Assembly: GCA_028287685.1 (NCBI GenBank) | Contig: JAQBPE010000093.1 | Coordinates: 1-36,388, forward strand | Reading direction: 5' to 3' | Length of the DNA stretch: 36,388 bases | From: Cyanobacteria bacterium RYN_339 | Lineage (GTDB): Bacteria > Cyanobacteriota > Sericytochromatia > S15B-MN24 > JAQBPE01 | Part shown: piece after piece, positions 1 through 7,253 of the stretch | Layout: each line of letters begins with the position of its first letter | How positions within the stretch are numbered: position 1 is the first letter of the stretch | Program-made: the position numbers and the translations under genes | Notes under the pieces: model-generated | The model's input: the letters and a program-made list of their open reading frames with translations, nothing else | Told to the model about the DNA's origin: nothing | Database searches by the model: none

Positions 1-340
1 TCATCAAGAAGAGCCCCAGGCCACCCACGCGGCGCTGCGCCAGGTACTCCTGCATCACCGGATCCGGCACCGTTTCGGGGTCGAACGCGAGGCCGTCGTG
101 GCTGATCAGGATCGTGAATTGGTCGTCTTCATGCGTCACGGCCAGTTCCATCTGGCTGTCCTCGCGGCCCCCGTAGGCATGCTCGATCACGTTGGTGAGG
201 GCCTCCGTGACCACGAGCTCGAGGTCATGGATCTGCTGGCGATCCATGGGCACCTGCGCGGCGATCTCCGCCACGAAGTCACGCGCCAGCACGACATGGT
301 CCAGGTTGGCGTCCAGCTTGATCGCGCGCGGATCGGTCAT
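1..340 (-). CDS. RsbW/SpoIIAB-type anti-sigma serine kinase, 3' end cut off
   Basis: This is a GHKL-fold (HATPase_c) switch kinase, running off the left edge after 113 codons. The N-box is visible at about residues 43-60 (E-x-x-x-N with the following H-A-Y). The G1 box is D-G-L-A-F-D-P near residue 83, and the G2 box, R-V-G-G-L-G-L, lies just before the edge. Such kinases bind a sigma factor and phosphorylate a STAS antagonist. Its start codon (338-340) overlaps the stop of the STAS gene upstream as ATGA, so the pair is translationally coupled and is probably the kinase and antagonist of one switch. No sigma factor gene is visible; it may lie past the left edge. A histidine-kinase-like ATPase with another role is possible but less likely next to a STAS gene. 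Confidence 0.88.
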   Translation of the reverse strand, partial: MTDPRAIKLDANLDHVVLARDFVAEIAAQVPMDRQQIHDLELVVTEALTNVIEHAYGGREDSQMELAVTHEDDQFTILISHDGLAFDPETVPDPVMQEYLAQRRVGGLGLFLM

Positions 341-687
341 GCGCCCTGCCCCGCGAAGGCCGCGATCGCCTCGTCCACCGTCGGGAAGAACTGGAAGAGC
401 GTCGTGAACTCCAACAAGTCGAAGATGCGGTAGACCTCGGGCACGACGCAGGCCAACACGAGGTCGCCGCCCGCGTCGCGGATCTCCTCGATCACGGACA
501 TCAGGATGCCCAGCCCCGCGCTGGAGATGAAGGGCACTTCCGCGAAGTCGATCACGACGTTGAAGTGGCCACCGTCGATCAAGGCGCGGATGCCGTCCTC
601 GAAGTCGCCCATGGTGCGGGCGTCGATCTTGCCCGCCACGGTCAGGACATGGGCGTTGGCCACCGGCCGCTGGTTCAGGGTGATCAT
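337..687 (-). CDS. STAS-domain anti-sigma factor antagonist (RsbV/SpoIIAA-like)
   Basis: A 116-residue single STAS domain, the usual size for RsbV/SpoIIAA proteins. The loop F-I-S-S-A-G-L-G at residues 53-60 matches the phospho-acceptor loop, with Ser56 in the position phosphorylated in SpoIIAA. Unphosphorylated antagonists bind the anti-sigma kinase and release the sigma factor. The ATG at 687 is chosen because the STAS fold begins directly after it (M-I-T-L-N-Q) and a purine-rich AGAAAGG lies about 6 nt upstream. A much longer reading of this frame runs back through the GAF gene in another frame and has no domain support. The stop overlaps the start of the kinase gene downstream. Confidence 0.9.
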   Translation of the reverse strand: MITLNQRPVANAHVLTVAGKIDARTMGDFEDGIRALIDGGHFNVVIDFAEVPFISSAGLGILMSVIEEIRDAGGDLVLACVVPEVYRIFDLLEFTTLFQFFPTVDEAIAAFAGQGA

Positions 688-700
688 CGGGTGCCTTTCT

Positions 701-732
701 AAAAGGAGCGCCGGAGATCTCTTACCCGGCGC
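701..732 (-). terminator. Hairpin with short T-run between GAF and STAS genes
   Basis: On the minus-strand transcript a 7-bp perfect stem GCGCCGG/CCGGCGC (726-732 with 708-714) closes an 11-nt loop. It is followed by TCCTTTT (707-701). It sits in the 56-nt gap after the GAF gene and before the STAS ribosome-binding site. It could be a weak intrinsic terminator, an attenuator or an RNA-stability element that sets unequal GAF and STAS levels. The short T-run makes full termination doubtful. Confidence 0.4.
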
Positions 733-743
733 CCACCGGTTGC

Positions 744-1682
744 TTACAGGTGGCCGTCGCCGCCACGTTGCAAGGCTTCGTAGGCGCGCGCCTTGGCGAT
801 CGCCACGCCCGCATGCCGCGCCAGCCCGTCCACCAGGTGGACCTCGTCGGGCCCATAGGGGCCTAACACGCGCTTGCCCAACATCAGCACGCCTTGCTGA
901 CGGCCGTGGGCGTAGAAGGCCACGTACAGCTCGCCCTCCGGCGTCACCGCCGTGCGGGCGGACTCCGTGAGGGGGGGCGGCGCGAGCGTGGGGTCGGCGG
1001 AGGGCATGCCGCGCGAGGTGGCCACGACCAGACCGTCGCCCTCGGTCAGCGCCACCACGCCGCGCGAAGCGGTCGCCAGCCCCAGCGCGTTCAACAGCAG
1101 CGCCTGGGCCACGCCGGCGGCGTTGAGGCTGGTGGCGACCTCCGCGCTCAGGGCCAGCGCCTTCTCGAGGTCGCGCACGCGCCGCTCCAGATGCCGCTGC
1201 TGGGCCTCCAGGGCCTGCTCGCGCGCCATGCGCTCGAGCGCCGTGGCGGCCAGGGCGGCAATGAACTCCATCAGGGCGAGCCGCTCTTCGGGCACCTCCG
1301 CCAGGCTGGCGGCGCCGGCCACGGCCAGGGCGCCCATCGGGCCCGCCGGCGCCTGCAGCGGCACCAGCAGCTCCGCATCCAGGCGCGTCAACAGTTGGCG
1401 CTCGCCGGCATTGCCCTGGGTGCGGGTCGCCACGCGGATCAGGGTGGCGTAAGACTCGCGCAGGCGTGCCACGGGCTCGACCAGGTCGTCCACCACGTCG
1501 GCGGCCAACTCCGGGTAGGCCTCCAGCCCGCCGGCACGCCAGACCAGCAAGCGCACCTGCACGCCGCCGAGCTCGCGCGACAGCGCCGCTTCGGCGCCCT
1601 GGCGCAACGCCTCGGGATCGCGCGCTTGCGCCATGGCCACCGCCTCCTGCAGCGTGGCGTTCCAATGGGTGATGATGGTCAT
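744..1682 (-). CDS. Two-GAF sensor-like protein upstream of partner-switch genes
   Basis: A 312-residue soluble protein. Residues about 30-160 and 185-300 look like two GAF-type domains: mixed alpha/beta, with the second ending in H-A-G-V-A-I-A-K-A-R-A-Y-E-A, a common GAF terminal helix. They are joined by a charged, Glu/Arg-rich helix (about 155-190) that could form a coiled coil. No PP2C phosphatase, kinase or GGDEF domain is present. ATG at 1682 is preceded by TTGGAG at about 7 nt. The gene is read towards the STAS and RsbW-like genes, so it probably supplies the input signal to that switch, in the place where a GAF-PP2C (RsbP/RsbU-like) phosphatase would often sit. The GAF assignment is from pattern only and the ligand is unknown. 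Confidence 0.75.
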   Translation of the reverse strand: MTIITHWNATLQEAVAMAQARDPEALRQGAEAALSRELGGVQVRLLVWRAGGLEAYPELAADVVDDLVEPVARLRESYATLIRVATRTQGNAGERQLLTRLDAELLVPLQAPAGPMGALAVAGAASLAEVPEERLALMEFIAALAATALERMAREQALEAQQRHLERRVRDLEKALALSAEVATSLNAAGVAQALLLNALGLATASRGVVALTEGDGLVVATSRGMPSADPTLAPPPLTESARTAVTPEGELYVAFYAHGRQQGVLMLGKRVLGPYGPDEVHLVDGLARHAGVAIAKARAYEALQRGGDGHL

Positions 1683-1702
1683 ACACGCTCCAATCAGGCA
1701 GG

Positions 1703-1730
1703 CTGAGCTTATACCCCCGTGCGGTATAAT
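1703..1730. promoter_or_regulatory. Divergent promoter with palindromic -10 elements
   Basis: Between the GAF gene (minus) and the DUF697 gene (plus) lies a perfect TATAAT at 1725-1730 on the plus strand, 31 nt before the DUF697 ATG. It is part of a perfect 7-bp inverted repeat, TTATACC (1709-1715) and GGTATAA (1723-1729). The minus strand therefore carries a mirror-image TATAAG facing the GAF gene. The -35 regions are poor, so a regulator or an extended -10 may help. One factor bound here could control both directions. Confidence 0.6.
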
Positions 1731-1760
1731 GGCCGCGCCCACCGACAGGAGGATTTCACC

Positions 1761-2669
1761 ATGGCGCTTCCCGCCCCCCTGCAAGAGCTCTGGACCGCCT
1801 GGGGCGACATCCAGGGCAACGCGAACCACCCCGTGATGGTCAACGTCGTGGGCCCCGCCGGCGAGTACCGAGATGGCTTGAAGCAGCTGCTGCTGTCGCA
1901 GGGCGGCAAGGCCGGTTGCGTGCGCGTGGTGGAAGGCAGCATGGAAGTGCCCCCCGAGGCGGACATCCACCTGGTGATGCTGGACCCGGCCTTCGGCCCC
2001 ACCACCACCCAGGCCAACATGCTCCGCAAGGTGAACCCCAAGGGCCTGCTGCTGGTGATGATCGGCGGCGACGAGAGCCAGTTCGAGTCGCGCAAGCGCG
2101 AGGTCGCCACCGCCGTCGGCGTGCGCACCACCCACGTGATCGCGGTCAAGACGCTGTCGCAGCTGCGCGGCGTGCTCGCCAAGCGCCTGCTCACGACCTT
2201 CGACGAGTGGGTCGTGCCCTTGGCGCGCCAATTCCCGTTCCTGCGCGACGACGCGGCCAACCAGGAGATCAACTCGACCTCCCAGCAGAACGCCATGGTC
2301 GGCGCGATGCCCATCCCGGGCGCCGACATGCCGATCATGACCGCCAACCAGGTCAAGATGATCCTGCGCCTGGCCGCCATCCATGACCAGCCCATGACCC
2401 TGGACCGCGCCAAGGAGGTGCTGGCGGTGGTGGGCAGCGGCCTGGCCCTGCGCACGGCCGCGCGCCAGCTCGCCAAGATGATCCCCGGCCCCGGCTGGAT
2501 CGTCGGTGGCGCCCTGGGGTACGGCGGCACGCTGGCGATCGGCAAGGGCGCGGTGGAGTACTTCCGGCGCGTCAGCGGCGGCGCGCCCCGCACCCCGGCC
2601 ACGCCGAAGTCCGGTCGCGCGCGCGACGCCGTGATCGACACCGAAGCCGAGGTCGTCGACCCGCGGTGA
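1761..2669 (+). CDS. DUF697 protein with a degenerate GTPase-like N-terminal half
   Basis: A 302-residue protein. Residues about 175-270 match DUF697 (YcjF C-terminal type): a helical segment with M-P-I-P-G-A-D, repeated small residues, then I-P-G-P-G-W-I-V-G-G. In many bacteria DUF697 follows an Era-like GTPase. Here residues 20-150 keep an alternating beta/alpha layout (V-M-V-N-V-V-G, I-H-L-V-M-L-D, G-L-L-L-V-M-I-G-G) but lack a P-loop. Where G-K-S/T should be, the sequence reads G-P-A-G-E-Y-R-D (31-38), and no N-K-x-D is seen. It is therefore probably a non-binding pseudo-GTPase or an unrelated fold. The AGGAGG at 1747-1752 decides the ATG at 1761. The stop overlaps tsaD as GTGA. There is no signal peptide; the C-terminal hydrophobic stretch may touch the membrane. 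Confidence 0.8.
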   Translation: MALPAPLQELWTAWGDIQGNANHPVMVNVVGPAGEYRDGLKQLLLSQGGKAGCVRVVEGSMEVPPEADIHLVMLDPAFGPTTTQANMLRKVNPKGLLLVMIGGDESQFESRKREVATAVGVRTTHVIAVKTLSQLRGVLAKRLLTTFDEWVVPLARQFPFLRDDAANQEINSTSQQNAMVGAMPIPGADMPIMTANQVKMILRLAAIHDQPMTLDRAKEVLAVVGSGLALRTAARQLAKMIPGPGWIVGGALGYGGTLAIGKGAVEYFRRVSGGAPRTPATPKSGRARDAVIDTEAEVVDPR

Positions 2670-3688
2670 GCAGCACGCTAGTCCTGGGCGTCGAGACCAG
2701 CTGCGACGAGACCTCCGTCGCGCTGGTGCGGGACGGCCGGGAGATCCTCGCCAACATCATCTCGTCGCAAATCGAGATCCACCGGCGCTTCGGCGGGGTG
2801 GTCCCCGAGGTGGCGTCGCGCCAGCATGTGCTCGCGATCAACCCGCTCTTCGAGGAGGCGCTGGGCGCCGCCGGGGTGGGCTGGGCGGACGTTACGGCGA
2901 TCGCCGCGACCCATGCGCCCGGCCTGATGGGCGCCCTGTTGGTGGGCCTGGTGGCCGCCAAGGCCGCCGCCTGGTCGCTCGACATCCCCTTCATCGGGGT
3001 GCACCACCTGGCGGCGCACATCTGGGCCAACGTCATGGCCAACCCGGACCTGGATCGGCCCTTCCTGTGCCTGCTGGTTAGCGGCGGCCACACCTCGCTG
3101 GTCAAGGTCGAAGGGCCGCGCCACTTCACGCTGCTGGGCGAGACGATCGACGACGCCGTCGGCGAAGCCTACGACAAGACCGCCCGCCTGCTGGGGCTGC
3201 CCTACCCTGGCGGCCCGGAATTGGACCGCCTCGCTGCGGAGGGCAACCCCAAGGCCTACAAGCTGCCGCGCGCGATGCTGAACGAGCCGGGCTACCAGTT
3301 CAGCCTGAGCGGCCTCAAGACCGCCGTGCGCCGGCTGATCGAGAAGAGCGCCGCGGCCGGCATCCCCGTGCCGGCGGCCGACCTGGCCGCCAGCTTCCAG
3401 GCCGCCGTGGTGGACGTGCTCGTCGCCAAAGCGACGCGCGCCGCCGAGGCGGAGGGCCTTACGACGCTGGCGCTGGCCGGCGGTGTCGCCGCGAACCGCG
3501 GCCTGCGCGAGGCCCTGACGCGCCGTTGCGCCGAACGGGGCTGGCGCCTCTCGCTGCCGCCGTTGGCGCTGTGCACCGACAACGCCGCCATGATCGCGGG
3601 CCTCGGCCACGAACTCTACCTGGAAGGCGTGCGCTCGCCGTTGGACCTGCCGGCGGCCTCGCGCCTGGCGTTACCGCGGGAACAATAA
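2666..3688 (+). CDS. tsaD: tRNA N6-adenosine threonylcarbamoyltransferase TsaD
   Basis: 340 residues, the normal bacterial length. TsaD transfers the threonylcarbamoyl group from TC-AMP to A37 of ANN-decoding tRNAs (t6A), working with TsaB and TsaE. Visible features are the ASKHA-fold start L-G-V-E-T-S-C-D-E-T, the family signature V-V-P-E-V-A-S-R-x-H (45-54), the metal-binding pair in V-H-H-L-A-A-H (His114 and His118), S-G-G-H-T-S-L, and the C-terminal C-T-D-N-A-A-M-I. It starts at GTG 2666, overlapping the DUF697 stop by 4 nt, so expression is coupled. tsaB and tsaE are not in the window. Its last 18 nt overlap the convergent membrane-protein gene. Confidence 0.98.
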   Translation: MSSTLVLGVETSCDETSVALVRDGREILANIISSQIEIHRRFGGVVPEVASRQHVLAINPLFEEALGAAGVGWADVTAIAATHAPGLMGALLVGLVAAKAAAWSLDIPFIGVHHLAAHIWANVMANPDLDRPFLCLLVSGGHTSLVKVEGPRHFTLLGETIDDAVGEAYDKTARLLGLPYPGGPELDRLAAEGNPKAYKLPRAMLNEPGYQFSLSGLKTAVRRLIEKSAAAGIPVPAADLAASFQAAVVDVLVAKATRAAEAEGLTTLALAGGVAANRGLREALTRRCAERGWRLSLPPLALCTDNAAMIAGLGHELYLEGVRSPLDLPAASRLALPREQ

Positions 3689-4087
3689 GTAGGCGCAGAC
3701 CGCGATCGTCGCGAGGTTGAAGACCACCTGGTAGGCCCGGTAGTAGCCGGAGTCATGCAGCGGGAAAGCCACGTCGCGCGAAGCTCCGGCCGCGGTCGTG
3801 TACATCTTGCGCGAGGTGTGGATCGACTCCAGCACGCTGCCCAGCATCATCACGGCCCAGGCCAGGCCCAAGCTGGGGTTCAAGGCCTTGAGCGGAAAGA
3901 CCAGCGAAATCAGGTAGACCTGGGCCAGGGCCGCGAGCGTGAGGGCGGCACGCAAGCGGTCCAGCCCGCCGGGCTCGCCGACCAGCTCCGTGGAGATTTG
4001 GCGCACCGTGGGGGCCTTGCCGGCCAGCACGCCGTAAAGGTTGGTGCCCGCGATCAAGATGAACAGGAAGTTGGCGATCCAGAACAT
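3671..4087 (-). CDS. Small integral membrane protein, unknown function
   Basis: 138 residues with about four hydrophobic segments: the first 22 residues, 45-65, 72-88 and 118-136. The loop between segments 3 and 4 carries several charged and aromatic residues. I do not recognise a family. The ATG follows the stop of the M50B-like peptidase gene with a single base between (TGACATG), so translation is almost certainly coupled and the two proteins may form a complex. The 3' end overlaps that of tsaD by 18 nt on the opposite strand. Confidence 0.72.
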   Translation of the reverse strand: MFWIANFLFILIAGTNLYGVLAGKAPTVRQISTELVGEPGGLDRLRAALTLAALAQVYLISLVFPLKALNPSLGLAWAVMMLGSVLESIHTSRKMYTTAAGASRDVAFPLHDSGYYRAYQVVFNLATIAVCAYLLFPR

Positions 4088-4088
4088 G

Positions 4089-4802
4089 TCAGGCCCGCCG
4101 CGCCGGCTCCAGCGGCGGGCGCCCGTCGGGCTTGAACGCCAGGTAGATGAAGCCGCCCAGGATCGCGAGCGAGGCCAGGCTGATGATGACGGCGAAGACC
4201 ATCGCGGGCACCAGGCCGCCGGTGAAGGTGTTGGACATGATTTGCGCGTCCGTCAACGCCCCGCCGTAGCCGGAGATGTGCAGCAGCACGCGCAGGTCCG
4301 TCACGGCGTTCAACGAGTTGCGGATGGCCATGAAGCTCAACAGCAGGGCCAGCTGCCAACCGCGTCCCTTCAGGCCCGCCCAGATGAAGAAGGCGCCCCA
4401 CCCCAGCCCCACCAGCCAGGCCACCATGTTGCCGCCGAACAGCACCGTGAAGCCCACCATGAACACGCCCAGGCCCAGCAGCGTCCAACGCGCCCAGCCG
4501 CGCTTGCGCGCCGCCACCAGCATCGCGCCGCCGAAGAGGCAGCTGCCCATGTAGCCGGCCATGCTGATCAACGGCCGGAAGCCGCCCGCGCTCATGCAGA
4601 CGCCGCTCGTGTCCGGCTGCAGCGTGATCGACAGGACCCGGCCACCCGTCAGGAGCGCCGCCATGCCGTGGCTGGCCTCATGCAGGAAGGTCACCTGGAG
4701 CTTGTCCACGTACATGGACCAGCCCGTGAAGCTCAAGACCGCCGCGATCAACGCGGCAATCCAGAAAAGCTTGCGCTCCGGTTGGACGCCAAGGTCCGTC
4801 AT
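4089..4802 (-). CDS. M50B-like membrane zinc metallopeptidase
   Basis: 237 residues with about six hydrophobic segments. After the first transmembrane segment is F-L-H-E-A-S-H-G-M-A-A-L-L-T-G-G (39-54). The HExxH zinc motif (His41, Glu42, His45) is followed by an 'ALLTGG-R-V' stretch typical of the peptidase M50B-like family. These proteins resemble site-2 proteases, but their substrates are mostly unknown. The ATG at 4802 has GGGAGG close upstream. A perfect TATAAT (4834 to 4829) overlaps the end of the MBL gene and may give it its own promoter. It is coupled to the small membrane protein downstream. The third zinc ligand, usually an Asp in a late segment, cannot be assigned with certainty. 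Confidence 0.82.
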   Translation of the reverse strand: MTDLGVQPERKLFWIAALIAAVLSFTGWSMYVDKLQVTFLHEASHGMAALLTGGRVLSITLQPDTSGVCMSAGGFRPLISMAGYMGSCLFGGAMLVAARKRGWARWTLLGLGVFMVGFTVLFGGNMVAWLVGLGWGAFFIWAGLKGRGWQLALLLSFMAIRNSLNAVTDLRVLLHISGYGGALTDAQIMSNTFTGGLVPAMVFAVIISLASLAILGGFIYLAFKPDGRPPLEPARRA

Positions 4803-4828
4803 ATGCCTCCCAGCCTAGCGGCCAGGGG

Positions 4829-4834
4829 ATTATA
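4829..4834 (-). promoter_or_regulatory. Perfect -10 box inside the end of the MBL gene
   Basis: The minus strand reads G-G-G-TATAAT, in which the TAA is also the stop codon of the MBL hydrolase gene. It lies 27 nt upstream of the M50B peptidase start, a good distance for a -10 element with a short leader. No convincing -35 box is seen 16-18 nt upstream. It would let the peptidase pair be expressed apart from the MBL gene. Confidence 0.4.
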
Positions 4835-5597
4835 CCCAGACCGGCTCGTTGCGGGGCACGAAGCCCCAGAAGCCCATGGCGCGGGCGTCCATGTCGGGTT
4901 CGTAGTTGTAGTGCATCAGGCGCGTGATGGCCTTCTGCTCCGGGGGCAGCTCGCGGTTCAGGCGCGCGAGCGAGGTGTGGACGCCGTTCGGGAAGTCGAA
5001 GAGCTGGCAGTCCTGGAAGATCACGCGCAGCGGCTTGCCCGTCGGCCCGACGGTGGGCGGCAGTTGCTGGCTGTCGGCGGAGAAGAACACGTCTTCGCCC
5101 AGAAAGAAGCCGAAGCTGGGCTTGCCGGGCACGTGCAGGCCGAGGCGCGGCGTCAGCACGGGCAGACCGGGAATCTCGACCGTCTGCGCTTCCAGCAGGC
5201 GGTGGACCTCGAAGTAGGCATCCAGGCCCACCGTCAGGGGCTCGCCGGCAGGCCCGCTGACCCGCTCCAGGCCGCCGCGCATGGTGGCGGGCCAAAGTTC
5301 CTCCCACAGCTCCTCGCGGAAGTAGAGGGCGGGCGTCTGTTGGAAGACGTAGCGGTTGAGCTGGGCCCAAAGTTGCAGGCCGCCCACGTGATCGTCGTGG
5401 ACATGGGTGATGAAGACGTTGCGGATGTCTTGCAGCCGGCCGGCCAACTTGAGCTCGTGCGCGGTCACCGGGCCGCAGTCCACCAGCAAGTGGGCGGACC
5501 GATCCTCGTTCTCGACGAGGACGTTGTTGTTCCCGAGCTCGGGGCTCAGGCCCGCTCCAACGCCCAGGAAGGTCAGCGAATAACGGTGTTGCGACAT
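4830..5597 (-). CDS. Metallo-beta-lactamase-fold hydrolase
   Basis: 255 residues from the chosen ATG at 5597. The MBL metal motif T-H-V-H-D-D-H-V-G-G is at residues 64-73 (HxHxDH), with later metal ligands plausible in F-F-S-A-D-S (Asp) and L-M-H-Y-N-Y (His). The N-terminal L-T-F-L-G-V-G-A-G and the short helical insertion resemble RNase Z/ribonuclease-BN-like or lactonase-like members, but no specificity can be given. The upstream ATG at 5615 is in frame but its AAGG abuts the codon with no spacer, so the inner start is preferred. There is no signal peptide. It precedes the M50B peptidase with 27 nt between and could share a transcript with it. Confidence 0.88.
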   Translation of the reverse strand: MSQHRYSLTFLGVGAGLSPELGNNNVLVENEDRSAHLLVDCGPVTAHELKLAGRLQDIRNVFITHVHDDHVGGLQLWAQLNRYVFQQTPALYFREELWEELWPATMRGGLERVSGPAGEPLTVGLDAYFEVHRLLEAQTVEIPGLPVLTPRLGLHVPGKPSFGFFLGEDVFFSADSQQLPPTVGPTGKPLRVIFQDCQLFDFPNGVHTSLARLNRELPPEQKAITRLMHYNYEPDMDARAMGFWGFVPRNEPVWV

Positions 5598-5717
5598 GGC
5601 GCACCATTCTACCATCCTTGCCGCGTTAAGGTTCCGCTAATTTTGGGCCAAAAGACGACGAAGCCGGGCGTCGCCACCGAAGATGTACATGAGCCGTTAG
5701 CGCGAGAAAGGACCATC

Positions 5718-6752
5718 GTGCGGATCCGGACCTGGTTATCGATTATCTTGGTGGGTGCCCTGGCCGGTTGCGGCCACGGTTCCGCGCCGTTGGCGAAGGC
5801 CGCCCAGGCCGCCCGCGTGGGCGCCCGGATGCAGCTGCCCGGCACGGTCTCCCTGCTGGTGCAACCCCAGGACGGCACCAAGCCGATCGTGGACGCCATC
5901 GACGGCGCGGCCAGCTCGGTGTGGCTGCAAATCTACATGCTCACGGACACCAACGTGATCGAGGCCCTGGTCAGGGCCGCGGCGCGTGGGCTCGAGGTGC
6001 GCGTCCTGATGGAAGAGTCCCCCTACAACCCGGGGAACCCCAACGGCGGCGGCCTGAACACCAACAAGATCACGGCGGCCGCCCTGCAAGCACGCGGCGT
6101 CACGGTGGCCTTCACCAACCCCGCCTTCGCGTTCACCCACGCCAAGTCGATGCTGGTGGACGGCACCACCGCCTACGTCCTGACTTACAACCTGACCAAG
6201 GCCGCCACGGAAGACAACCGCGAGTTCGGCGTGGTCTGCCGCGATCCGTCGAACGTGACGGAGCTGAAGAAGATCTTCGAGGCCGACTGGGCACGGGTGC
6301 CCTACCGCGCGCTCAACCCCGACGTGGTCGTCAGCCCGGAAAACGCGCGCTGGCGCATCTTCGGCCTGATGGAGGCCGCCCAGCGCGAGCTGTGGGTCGG
6401 CGTGGAGAGCCTGACGGACCCGGAAGCCGTCGCCCTGCTCGAAGCCAAGCACCGGGCCGGTGTCGACGTGCGGGTGCTGGTGGGCGGCGTCAAGAAGATG
6501 ACCTCGAACTTACCTCCAGCGCGCGAGCTGATCGCCGCCGGCGTGCCCGTGCGCAGCCAAGCCCGGCCGTACCTGCATGCCAAGTACGCGATTTCCGACG
6601 GCCAGGCCGCCTACGTGGGCTCGATCAACCTCAGCACGAACTCGTTGGACGAGAACCGCGAGCTCGGCCTGATCGTGGGCGATGCCACGGTCCTGGGGCG
6701 CCTCCACGAAACCTTCGCAGGCGACTGGAACACGGCCCAACCGGTTAACTGA
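5718..6752 (+). CDS. Phospholipase D-like lipoprotein
   Basis: 344 residues. A short positively charged start and hydrophobic core lead to lipobox L-A-G-C (Cys18), so it is a lipoprotein. Two HKD half-sites of the PLD superfamily are complete: H-A-K-S-M-L-V-D from His141 and H-A-K-Y-A-I-S-D from His287. Each is followed by an N-x-(T/S) and a D-N-R-E or E-N-R-E-L-G segment, typical of PLD-like hydrolases or cardiolipin-synthase-like enzymes. The substrate (phospholipid, nucleic acid or other phosphodiester) is not determined. GTG at 5718 is chosen because AGAAAGGA precedes it at about 6 nt and it gives a proper signal peptide; longer readings run antisense through the MBL gene. Its end overlaps rnhA by 8 nt, tail to tail. 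Confidence 0.9.
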   Translation: MRIRTWLSIILVGALAGCGHGSAPLAKAAQAARVGARMQLPGTVSLLVQPQDGTKPIVDAIDGAASSVWLQIYMLTDTNVIEALVRAAARGLEVRVLMEESPYNPGNPNGGGLNTNKITAAALQARGVTVAFTNPAFAFTHAKSMLVDGTTAYVLTYNLTKAATEDNREFGVVCRDPSNVTELKKIFEADWARVPYRALNPDVVVSPENARWRIFGLMEAAQRELWVGVESLTDPEAVALLEAKHRAGVDVRVLVGGVKKMTSNLPPARELIAAGVPVRSQARPYLHAKYAISDGQAAYVGSINLSTNSLDENRELGLIVGDATVLGRLHETFAGDWNTAQPVN

Positions 6753-7191
6753 CGCCGGCCTTGAACTTCAGGGCTGCTTCCTTCGCCAACACGTCGCAGC
6801 GCTCGTTGTAGTGGTGCCCGGCGTGGCCCTTGACCCACTCCCACTTCACGTTGTGGGGCTTGACGGCCTCTAGCAGGGCCTCCCACAGCTCGCGGTTCTT
6901 CACGGGGTCGCCGTTGGCGGTGCGCCAGCCCTTGCGCTGCCAGCCCGCCACCCACTCGCTCATGCCCTTGACCACGTACTGGCTGTCGGAGACGACCTTG
7001 ACGGTGCAGCCGCGCTTGAGCGCTTGCAGACCGATCGTCGCCGCTTGCAGCTCGGCGCGGTTGTTGGTGCTGGCCAGCTCGCCGCCAACGAACTCCTTCT
7101 CGACGCCATTGTAGACCAAGATCGCGGCCCAGCCGCCCGGGCCGGGGTTGTCGAGCGAACAGCCGTCGCAGTAGATGATCACTTCTTGCAT
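6745..7191 (-). CDS. rnhA: Ribonuclease HI
   Basis: 148 residues, a normal RNase HI length. The enzyme cuts the RNA strand of RNA-DNA hybrids in the cytoplasm (R-loops, primers). The catalytic carboxylates are all in place: Asp9 in Y-C-D-G-C-S, Glu47 in N-N-R-A-E-L, Asp69 in V-S-D-S-Q-Y-V, and Asp133 in E-R-C-D-V-L-A. The flexible-loop His123 is in G-H-A-G-H-H. The basic handle region W-Q-R-K-G-W-R is present, as in the E. coli type. It is divergent from the DUF4177-like gene, and the intervening 62 nt hold a TATAAT box. Confidence 0.97.
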   Translation of the reverse strand: MQEVIIYCDGCSLDNPGPGGWAAILVYNGVEKEFVGGELASTNNRAELQAATIGLQALKRGCTVKVVSDSQYVVKGMSEWVAGWQRKGWRTANGDPVKNRELWEALLEAVKPHNVKWEWVKGHAGHHYNERCDVLAKEAALKFKAGVS

Positions 7192-7211
7192 GGGTCTATC
7201 TTTCTAGGATG

Positions 7212-7217
7212 TATAAT
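7212..7217 (+). promoter_or_regulatory. Perfect TATAAT -10 box
   Basis: TATAAT lies 36 nt before the ATG of the small DUF4177-like gene, in the short divergent gap with rnhA. The minus strand reads TTATACA over the same bases and could serve rnhA. A -35 match is weak (TTGCAT at 7186-7191 is 20 nt away). Confidence 0.55.
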
Positions 7218-7253
7218 CACCGGACCTGACCCACTTCGAAGGAGGCCCGCGCT

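Noticed and set aside
4041-6752. Very long plus-strand frame that would place about 560 residues before the PLD domain
   Set aside because: The upstream part is antisense to the M50B and MBL genes and is compositionally a shadow. GTG 5718 has a ribosome-binding site and gives a normal lipoprotein signal.
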